From assembly GCA_021792815.1 (NCBI GenBank), contig JAJYTX010000225.1, positions 1-5,581 on the forward strand: a stretch of DNA of 5,581 nt. The letters are read 5' to 3'. The translations under genes and the position numbers were made by a program. Source of the stretch: Pseudomonadota bacterium. GTDB lineage: Bacteria > Pseudomonadota > Gammaproteobacteria > Steroidobacterales > Steroidobacteraceae. Below the pieces are notes generated by a model. It had not been told where the DNA came from, did no database searches, and saw nothing but the letters and a program-made list of their open reading frames with translations. This document shows, piece after piece, positions 1-4,936 of this stretch (within the stretch, counting starts at the first letter, position 1; each line of letters starts with the position of its first letter).

Positions 1-794
1 CCGGAGGCGCTCGCGCAATGCTCCATCGTGACCCGGAACAGCACGATTTCCGCGAGCCCGCTGATCAGCGCGAGCAGTTCCGCCGCGAACGGATCGGCCT
101 TCTCGATCAGGGCCGCGTGGGAGGCCGAGGCATGCGCCGAGCGCAGCGTGTGCTCCCAGACGAGCTGTGGAAAACGCGGCGCGGCGCCGCTGTCGGCCAC
201 CTGGAAGATCGGCTGCATCAGCGCCACGGCGATCATCGAGCGCAATCCGTCGCAGCCGAGCAGTCCGATCGCCCCTTCGATGGTCTCGATCGGATCGGGC
301 TTGACCCGGTAGAACGGGCTGTTCGCCATTCTCAACAGCCCGTCCACCAGTGACGGATCGTCGGCGATGATGGCGGCGAGTTCACGTCGCGAAGCACTCT
401 CGTCCCGGATGGCGTGCATCAGCTTCGGCAGCAGATTCGGACGCCGGGGAAAGTACCGCCGCTGCATGGTCGGATCGCCGATCGCCACGAGCGCCGCGGT
501 CACCACGCGGTCCTGGTCGGCCAGCGGCTGCGCCGCCTCGGAGACCCCGAGCTGCAGCTGGCGCAGGCGCCTGAAGATCTGGGCCTCATCGAGCGCCTGC
601 GTCGCCTCGGGCCGGGCGGCCGGGCTCAGGGCCGCGCCCGGCGCCGCAGGCCGTGCGGGGCCGGCAGAGGCATTCGGGCCGGCCGCCGGGCGCGGCGCTC
701 GCGCCGCGCGGCCACGGGCCCTTCTGTGCCACGCCGATTGCACGAGGAATGCGCCGACTGCAAGCAGCAGCGGTAATGCCAGCCAGAGTGTCAT
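1..794 (-). CDS. Membrane-anchored HDOD-domain protein (partial; C-terminus beyond left edge)
   Basis: This open frame reads from ATG at 794-792 to the left edge with no stop, giving 264 visible residues. Residues 3-21 form one hydrophobic segment (LWLALPLLLAVGAFLVQSA) followed by HRRAR, which looks like a single N-terminal membrane anchor with the rest in the cytoplasm. Residues 23-65 are a low-complexity Ala/Pro/Arg/Gly linker. From about residue 108 the sequence matches the HDOD pattern: PNLLPKLMHAIRDE, then an AAIIADDPSLVDGLLRMANS block at 140-159, then IETIEGAIGLLGCDGLRSMI at 169-188. HDOD domains belong to the HD superfamily and usually act as signalling or regulatory modules, not enzymes. 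Where HD-type proteins carry LLHDIG, this one reads ALISGLAE (242-249), so the H-D metal dyad is absent. A purine-rich GGGAGGAAG (814-806) lies 11 bases before the ATG, and no ATG or GTG occurs upstream in frame before the TGA at 878-876. The family call is solid; the specific role is unknown. Confidence 0.85.
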   Translation of the reverse strand, partial: MTLWLALPLLLAVGAFLVQSAWHRRARGRAARAPRPAAGPNASAGPARPAAPGAALSPAARPEATQALDEAQIFRRLRQLQLGVSEAAQPLADQDRVVTAALVAIGDPTMQRRYFPRRPNLLPKLMHAIRDESASRRELAAIIADDPSLVDGLLRMANSPFYRVKPDPIETIEGAIGLLGCDGLRSMIAVALMQPIFQVADSGAAPRFPQLVWEHTLRSAHASASHAALIEKADPFAAELLALISGLAEIVLFRVTMEHCASAS

Positions 795-919
795 ATCCCT
801 AGATTCTTCCTCCCGGGGTCGGGCGAGGGCTGCAGAACATCCGGGGTTTCGGCAGGCGGCCGCGGAAGAGGATGGTCACTTGGCGCTTTTGTGACCGGCC
901 GCACGGGTGGGCGATCGGC
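795..919. other. Short intergenic gap between nnrS and the HDOD gene
   Basis: These 125 bases separate two genes that both read on the minus strand. Apart from the GGGAGGAAG ribosome binding site for the HDOD gene (814-806), I see no convincing promoter and no hairpin followed by a T-run. The two genes could be co-transcribed, but the gap is wide for a tight operon. Confidence 0.4.
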
Positions 920-2104
920 TCAGCCGCGCCGTCGCGGCCTGAGCAGCATCGGCGCATAGCGCAGCAGGAACAGGCCGAACGCCCCGACCCAGGCCGCTGC
1001 CGCGAGCAGCAGCAGTCTGGCATAGGCCTGGCTGGCGAACTCCGCGGCGATGCGCGCCACCGCGGCGAGAAAGATCAGCCCGTAGATCAGGATCGTGGCC
1101 AGGTCCGCGGACAGCTCGTGCCCGGTATGGCCGCGGGTCACGCGCGTCATCACCGCGAGGATCATGGTGCCGACGGCGCCCACCGTGAGCGCATGGATGG
1201 CGGCACTGGCTGGCAGCGCCGGATCGATCAGGGAGAACCCGAGTGCCGCGACGCCGAGCGCCAGCCAGCCGTATCCGACATGCAGCACCAGCAGCAGCGG
1301 TTCGGAGCGCGTCGCGCCGGCGCGCCAGCGTGCCAGGCGCCCCAGGTTGAGCGCCCCGGCGCACAGCAGCGCCACGCCCTCCAGGCGTGCCGCAGGCCAG
1401 AGCACCCAGGCGACGAGGCTCGTGTGCAGCAGCGCCAGGGCGATCTGATCGAACCGCCCGGGAGGCGCAGGCAGCGTCTCGGCCTTGCGCACCAGCAGCC
1501 AGTTGCGCGTGAACGCGGGCACGATCCGCCCGCCGATCACCGACACCAGGATGAGAATCGCCGCCAGTCCGAGCCGCCAGCCCACATCGGCGAGACCCGG
1601 GTCCCCCTCCAGGGCGAGGTCCATCATCAGATTGGCGATGGCGAGCACCGTGATCGGCACGATGATCGGGAAGTTGCGCCGGTTGCCGCTCGCGATGAGC
1701 TCGCGGGCGACGACGGCCGCGAGCGCAAAGAGGAAAGCGGCGTCTGCGCCGATCGCCGCCCAGGCGGGCAGATCGGCCGAGACGAATGAGGCGATGCGAC
1801 CGAGCAGCCATAGCTCCGCGAGCAGCCCGAGCAGCGCGCCGCTCACCGGCGGACGTCCCGTCCAGTTGGGGAGCGCGGTCAGCAGGAAGCCGGCGATGGC
1901 GGCGGGCACAAACCCGAACAGCATCGCGTGGATGTGCCACAGCAGCGGCGGAAAGCCGCTCGGTGGCAGCATGCCCATCGTGAGGGTGGTGATCCAGAGC
2001 GTAATGGCCACGACCGCCCACAGCGCCGCCCCGAGAAAGAACGGCCGGAAACCGTAGGACAGAAAGGCCCCGGGGGGCGTGCCGCGGGGGCTCGGGGCGC
2101 TCAG
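920..2104 (-). CDS. nnrS: NnrS family haem-copper membrane protein (nitric-oxide associated), start uncertain
   Basis: NnrS is an inner-membrane haem- and copper-containing protein. It is usually found in denitrifiers, expressed under NO-responsive FNR-family regulators or NsrR, and linked to tolerance of NO and its iron-nitrosyl products. The visible signatures are SYGFRPFFLG (2059-2030), then LLWHIHAMLFGF followed by AGFLLTALPNWTGRPPVSG, and late in the protein AIHALTVGAVGTMILAVMTR and RGHTGHEL. About 12 hydrophobic segments run to the TGA at 922-920. The usual HxHEMLFG reads HIHAMLFG, so the Glu is Ala here. The first standard in-frame start is a GTG at 2011-2009, but it falls inside the first helix, after SYGFRPFFLG, so it is almost certainly too late. 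No ATG, GTG or TTG occurs in frame between it and the TGA at 2296-2294. I chose the CTG at 2104-2102, which gives 394 residues, near the family's usual length. A GGGGAGG (2115-2109) sits 4 bases before it, and it overlaps the TGA of a leader frame. The alternative is an N-terminal fusion to that frame through a 1-base shift, giving about 428 residues. Confidence 0.88.
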   Translation of the reverse strand: MSAPSPRGTPPGAFLSYGFRPFFLGAALWAVVAITLWITTLTMGMLPPSGFPPLLWHIHAMLFGFVPAAIAGFLLTALPNWTGRPPVSGALLGLLAELWLLGRIASFVSADLPAWAAIGADAAFLFALAAVVARELIASGNRRNFPIIVPITVLAIANLMMDLALEGDPGLADVGWRLGLAAILILVSVIGGRIVPAFTRNWLLVRKAETLPAPPGRFDQIALALLHTSLVAWVLWPAARLEGVALLCAGALNLGRLARWRAGATRSEPLLLVLHVGYGWLALGVAALGFSLIDPALPASAAIHALTVGAVGTMILAVMTRVTRGHTGHELSADLATILIYGLIFLAAVARIAAEFASQAYARLLLLAAAAWVGAFGLFLLRYAPMLLRPRRRG

Positions 2105-2205
2105 GGGGCCTCCCCGCCGGCCGCCAGCGCCCGCATGCCCGGGGGCAGCGGCACGGCCGAGCCGAGCGGATCGTGTGGCCAGGGGGCGGTTGTCTGCGGT
2201 GTCAT
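2101..2205 (-). CDS. 34-codon open frame overlapping the nnrS start (leader peptide or frameshifted nnrS N-terminus)
   Basis: ATG at 2205-2203 opens a frame beginning MTPQTTAPWPHDPLG and ending ...ALAAGGEAP at a TGA (2103-2101). A clear GAGGAA (2216-2211) lies 5 bases before the ATG, which is better initiation context than anything belonging to nnrS itself. Its codons end mostly in G or C, as expected of coding sequence here. Its stop overlaps the candidate CTG start of nnrS as C-TGA (2104-2101), immediately after five consecutive C residues on the coding strand. A shift of -1 at those C residues would join EAP to LSAPSPRG and carry straight into the nnrS SYGFRPFF motif. It is therefore either the true N-terminus of nnrS, broken by a missing base or read through by slippage, or a short leader peptide translationally coupled to nnrS. 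I recognise no domain in it. Confidence 0.5.
   Translation of the reverse strand: MTPQTTAPWPHDPLGSAVPLPPGMRALAAGGEAP
2109..2115 (-). promoter_or_regulatory. Shine-Dalgarno-like GGGGAGG before the candidate CTG start of nnrS
   Basis: On the minus strand GGGGAGG is followed by CCCC and then CTG (2104-2102) in the nnrS frame. The 4-base spacing is slightly short, and GC-rich sequence produces such runs by chance. If real, it supports re-initiation or coupled initiation of nnrS at CTG, with the ribosome arriving from the 34-codon frame. Confidence 0.3.
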
Positions 2206-2210
2206 GTCGG

Positions 2211-2216
2211 TTCCTC
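2211..2216 (-). promoter_or_regulatory. Ribosome binding site GAGGAA for the 34-codon frame
   Basis: On the minus strand GAGGAA is followed by the 5-base spacer CCGAC and then ATG (2205-2203). It matters because it marks the strongest translation start upstream of nnrS and so bears on where that protein begins. Confidence 0.55.
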
Positions 2217-2254
2217 GATCGGTGTGCCGGCGCGCAACGTCGCGGCCGGCCCGG

Positions 2255-2260
2255 ACTGTA
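2255..2260 (-). promoter_or_regulatory. Candidate -10 element TACAGT of the nnrS promoter
   Basis: TACAGT matches the -10 consensus TATAAT at four of six positions, including the first two and the last. Its value comes from its distance to the TTGAC-N4-GTCAA palindrome, which fits an activator-dependent promoter lacking a -35 box. The predicted leader to the ATG at 2205 is about 43 bases. Confidence 0.45.
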
Positions 2261-2283
2261 GGCCAGCGCGGACCGGCGCAGCT

Positions 2284-2297
2284 TTGACGGCCGTCAA
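2284..2297 (-). promoter_or_regulatory. FNR/DNR (NnrR)-type operator TTGACGGCCGTCAA upstream of nnrS
   Basis: This is a perfect 14-base palindrome of the form TTGAC-N4-GTCAA. FNR sites are TTGAT-N4-ATCAA, and related CRP/FNR-family regulators of nitrogen-oxide metabolism (DNR, NNR, NnrR) use close variants. nnrS genes are classic targets of such regulators. On the nnrS strand, 23 bases separate the site from a -10-like TACAGT (2260-2255). A transcript starting near 2249 would put the operator centre (2290.5) at about -41.5, the standard class II activating position. The site is 79 bases upstream of the ATG at 2205. Its identity as an operator is inference from pattern, spacing and neighbour. 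Confidence 0.65.
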
Positions 2298-2563
2298 TTC
2301 GCCCGCGCAGGATAGCGGAATCCCGGCGAGTCCGGACGGCCGGGGCGCGGCGCACGGCGGCATCGGCCTGTGCGCCCGAGCGCGCCGGCCGCCCTCGCGG
2401 CGGCACCCGCGGCGCACGCCCGTCGGCGTTTCGCGATCGGCGAGCGGCGCATCGGCCGCTCCTCGGGCCGGCACCGCGCCAGAGTGTGACGCAGTGCTCA
2501 GTCCGGACAAATGGACCGTGCCGAGTGTGAGCCGCGCCGGGGGCTCGGGCGCGCTGCGGCCGA

Positions 2564-2569
2564 TACAGT
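2564..2569 (+). promoter_or_regulatory. Weak candidate -10 element for the GAF-GGDEF-EAL gene
   Basis: TACAGT on the plus strand lies 51 bases before the GTG at 2621, so a transcript would start near 2577. No recognisable -35 box stands 16-18 bases upstream, so this would need an activator or an alternative sigma factor. It is within TACAGTCCG, which also occurs in inverted orientation at the nnrS promoter (2260-2252). Low confidence. Confidence 0.22.
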
Positions 2570-2610
2570 CCGATGGGGCGGCATGGGCCGCTTGGAACCC
2601 GGGCGTCGAG

Positions 2611-2615
2611 GGAGG
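2611..2615 (+). promoter_or_regulatory. Ribosome binding site GGAGG that fixes the GTG start at 2621
   Basis: GGAGG is followed by ATCCG and then GTG at 2621-2623. An in-frame ATG at 2573 lacks such a site and would add 16 residues of unlikely composition, so the GTG is preferred. Confidence 0.7.
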
Positions 2616-2620
2616 ATCCG

Positions 2621-4831
2621 GTGAACGCGTCTGCGGTGGCCGCGTGCGGTGAGCCGATGTTTGCGTCCTACGCGCAGTTGCTGACGGCGCTGCTCGGGAC
2701 CCTCGAGGGACTGTGCCTCCTCGACGGCCGCCTGCACGTGCTCGGCGAGCAGGCGCTGCGCGGCGCATCGGTGGCGAAGCGGGTGCGCGCCCTCGGCTGG
2801 GCGGGACGGGACGGCGCTCCCCGAGTGCCGCGGTGCGAGCGGCAGGGCGCCTCGCACTGGGTGAGTCTGCTGCCGCTGGAGTCCGCGGGCGGTGCGCTGC
2901 TCGGGGTGCTCGGCATCCGGGAGCCTGCCGCAGGGGCCGAACCGCAGGCCGGCCATGCCGCAGAACTGGTACGCCGCCTCACTCCCGTGCTGGAGTGTCT
3001 GCGCCGCGAGCTCACCGGCCGGCCCGTCCGCGGCTCGCTGCAGGATCTCAGCGAACGCACCAGCGAGCTGGAGTGGCTGTTCCAGGTGACTCACTCGCTC
3101 GGGAGCTCGGCCGATGAGCCGCAGGGGCTCGAAGGACTGCTCGAGGCGGCCACCCGGCATCTGAGGAGCGACCTCGGGGTGCTGCTGGTGCCGGAGAAGC
3201 ACCTGTGCCTCGAGCACCTGCGCGATCCGGGCCGCGGCACGGCGCTGCAGCAGGCCTGGATCGGCACGCGCCGGCAGCTGAGCGCCTGGGTGCAGCGGCA
3301 CCGCCGGCCGCTGGTGGTCAACGGCCGCGAGGGCACGCGCAGCGGCGTGCCGCCGTGCAAGATCCTGTGCGTCCCGGTCACACCCGAGCACGGACGGGTC
3401 ATCGGCCTGATCGCGTTCTTCAATCCGAGTGAGGCGCCCGATTACCTCAGCCGGCACGTGTTCCTGGCACGGCACCTCGGCCGCCAGAGCGGCAGTATCG
3501 TCGAGGCGCAGTTTGATCCGGTGTCGGGGCTGTACACGCGCGTGGGCCTCGAGCAGATGTACGCCCGCCTGCCGGAGGAGGCCGGGTCATCCGAGCGCAG
3601 CGTGCTGTATTTCGACGTCGATCAGATGCATGTCGTCAATGAGCTGTTCGGCTTCGAGATCGGCAACGAGGTGCTGGTGCGCGTCGGGGAGCTGTTCGGT
3701 CCGTCGCATCTGCCCGCGCAAGCGCTGGCGGCGCGCCTGAGCGGCGACCGGTTCGCGGTGGTGCTGCCGGACAGTGACACCCGGGAGGCCGTCGCAGTGG
3801 CCGAACGGCTGCAGCAGGCGATCGCCCGCCTGTCGATCGGCCCGGCGGACGATGCGGTCGAGCTGTCCGCGAGCTGTGGCGTCGCGGTGCTGCTGCCCAT
3901 GCCGCAGGGTCTGTCGCGCGCGTTGGCGGCCGCGGAGGTGGCGTGCAAGACGGCGAAGAAGCAGGGCCGCAATCGCCTCAAGGTCGATACCTGTGACGAC
4001 GGCACCATGCTGCGCCATCACGTCGATGCGGTGGCGGTCGGGCAGTTGCGTGCGGCCCTGAAGTCCGACCGGCTGCGCCTCTATGCCCAGCGGATCGCGC
4101 CGCTGCGCAACCGCGGCCTCGCCGGGGGCTATGAAATCCTGCTGCGCCTGCAGGATCCGCTCGAGGGCGTGGTCGCGCCCGGAGCGCTCATCAAGGTCGC
4201 GCAGCGCTACCAGCTGCTGCCTTCGGTGGATCGCTGGGTGACGCGCCGCGCACTGCAGATGCTCGGGCCGTACCGCGACCTGCTGCAGGCGCGCGCCCTC
4301 AGCGTGTCGATCAATCTGTCCGGACAATCGATGGGCGATGAGGAATTCATCTGTCAGCTCACCGAGGCGCTGCGCAGCGCCGCTCTGCCGCCCGGCAGCA
4401 TCATGTTCGAGATCACCGAACAGGCGGCCGTGACGAACCTGGCGCGCGCCGATGAGCTGATCCGGCGGCTCGCGTCGCTGAACTGCCGGTTCGCCCTCGA
4501 TGACTTCGGTACGGGCTCGAATTCCCTCACCTATCTCAACTCCCTGCCGATCGCGCGCGTCAAGATCGATGGTTCGTTCGTGCGCGACATCCTGAGCAAC
4601 CGCCGATCGCAGGCCACCGTGCGCGGCATCGTGGAGCTTGCCCGCGGCATGGGCGCCGATACCGTGGCGGAGTACGTCGAGAGCGAGGCGGTTGCCGAGC
4701 GGGTCCGGGCACTGGGGGTCGATTATGGACAGGGTTATGCGTTCGGCAGGCCGACACCGCTCGAATCGGTGCTGGAGAGCCTGGCGCACGAGGACTCGCA
4801 GCGGCTGAGCCGGCTGTGTCTCGAGGCCTGA
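2621..4831 (+). CDS. GAF-GGDEF-EAL protein: probable c-di-GMP phosphodiesterase with degenerate GGDEF
   Basis: The 736-residue protein has no signal peptide or membrane segment and should be cytoplasmic. Residues 1-140 are an unrecognised input region. Residues from about 148 (SELEWLFQVTHSLG) to 295 look like a GAF sensor domain. A GGDEF domain begins at DPVSGLYTR (299). It keeps FDVD (D332, D334) and the following Asn, but its signature is SGDRF (374-378) instead of GG(D/E)EF, GHxxGD reads GFEIGN, and no RxxD inhibitory site is seen. Diguanylate cyclase activity is therefore unlikely, though GTP binding is possible. The EAL domain (about 475-725) keeps the expected catalytic residues: E505 in YEIL (EAL reads EIL), N565 in SINLS, E597 and E600 in EITE, D627-D628 in DDFGTG, K648 in KID, E684 in AEYVES and Q704 in GQGY. 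Hydrolysis of c-di-GMP to pGpG is predicted, possibly tuned by the GGDEF and GAF parts. The gene is divergent from nnrS and convergent with another EAL gene. Confidence 0.92.
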   Translation: MNASAVAACGEPMFASYAQLLTALLGTLEGLCLLDGRLHVLGEQALRGASVAKRVRALGWAGRDGAPRVPRCERQGASHWVSLLPLESAGGALLGVLGIREPAAGAEPQAGHAAELVRRLTPVLECLRRELTGRPVRGSLQDLSERTSELEWLFQVTHSLGSSADEPQGLEGLLEAATRHLRSDLGVLLVPEKHLCLEHLRDPGRGTALQQAWIGTRRQLSAWVQRHRRPLVVNGREGTRSGVPPCKILCVPVTPEHGRVIGLIAFFNPSEAPDYLSRHVFLARHLGRQSGSIVEAQFDPVSGLYTRVGLEQMYARLPEEAGSSERSVLYFDVDQMHVVNELFGFEIGNEVLVRVGELFGPSHLPAQALAARLSGDRFAVVLPDSDTREAVAVAERLQQAIARLSIGPADDAVELSASCGVAVLLPMPQGLSRALAAAEVACKTAKKQGRNRLKVDTCDDGTMLRHHVDAVAVGQLRAALKSDRLRLYAQRIAPLRNRGLAGGYEILLRLQDPLEGVVAPGALIKVAQRYQLLPSVDRWVTRRALQMLGPYRDLLQARALSVSINLSGQSMGDEEFICQLTEALRSAALPPGSIMFEITEQAAVTNLARADELIRRLASLNCRFALDDFGTGSNSLTYLNSLPIARVKIDGSFVRDILSNRRSQATVRGIVELARGMGADTVAEYVESEAVAERVRALGVDYGQGYAFGRPTPLESVLESLAHEDSQRLSRLCLEA

Positions 4832-4860
4832 GCGGCCTCGCGGCGGCCGCGGCTCAGGCC
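4825..4860. terminator. Strong hairpin over the stop codon in the convergent gap
   Basis: GGCCTGAGC (4825-4833) and GCTCAGGCC (4852-4860) are perfect inverted 9-base arms; the first contains the TGA stop of the GAF-GGDEF-EAL gene. Inside, CGCGG (4839-4843) and CCGCG (4847-4851) can extend the stem past a 5-base bulge. There is no T-run on either strand, so it is not a classical intrinsic terminator. Its place between converging genes fits a transcription-blocking or mRNA 3'-end structure. Confidence 0.4.
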
Positions 4861-4863
4861 GAT

Positions 4864-4881
4864 CCGGGCGCGCCGGCCCGG
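4864..4881. repeat. Second GC-rich inverted repeat in the convergent gap
   Basis: CCGGGC (4864-4869) and GCCCGG (4876-4881) flank a 6-base loop. It has no adjoining T-run and may be chance in such GC-rich sequence, though it could support the larger hairpin just before it. Confidence 0.25.
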
Positions 4882-4936
4882 CGGGGTGTCGCCGCCACCG
4901 GCACACGGCGCTCTCGCCAGGCGCCCGATGCGCCGA

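Larger units (their letters stand above)
2298..2620. other. Divergent intergenic region facing the GAF-GGDEF-EAL gene
   Basis: I see no gene here; long open frames on both strands have no domain or initiation support and reflect the GC content. The section 2340-2480 is extremely GC-rich and I see nothing specific in it. Nearer the plus-strand gene there is a direct repeat GAGTGTGA (2482-2489 and 2523-2530), the palindrome GTCCGGAC inside AGTCCGGAC twice (2329-2337 and 2500-2508), and a -10-like TACAGT at 2564-2569. Confidence 0.5.

Noticed and set aside
872..1789. A 305-codon plus-strand open frame opposite nnrS
   Set aside because: It is rich in Arg, Gln, Gly and His with no domain, while the opposite strand encodes the unmistakable NnrS transmembrane sequence.
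876..2021. A 381-codon minus-strand frame overlapping nnrS in another register
   Set aside because: It is Arg/Ala/Gly-rich without membrane segments or motifs; the other register carries the NnrS signatures.
2485..2500. CRP/Vfr-like site TGTGA-N6-GCTCA
   Set aside because: Only the left half matches TGTGA-N6-TCACA well; the right half matches three of five bases, too weak to call.
2573..2620. Upstream ATG at 2573 as the start of the GAF-GGDEF-EAL protein
   Set aside because: It lacks a ribosome binding site and sits near the candidate transcript start, whereas GTG at 2621 has GGAGG at 5-base spacing.
2202..2768. A 188-codon minus-strand frame across the divergent intergenic region
   Set aside because: Its composition is Arg/Ala/Pro/Thr low complexity, it has no supported start, and it would overlap the start of the GAF-GGDEF-EAL gene and the putative operator.
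3587..4906. A 439-codon open frame antisense to the GAF-GGDEF-EAL gene
   Set aside because: It has low-complexity His/Arg/Gln/Ala-rich composition, no recognisable domain, and lies entirely opposite a gene with clear conserved motifs; it is a by-product of GC-rich codon usage.
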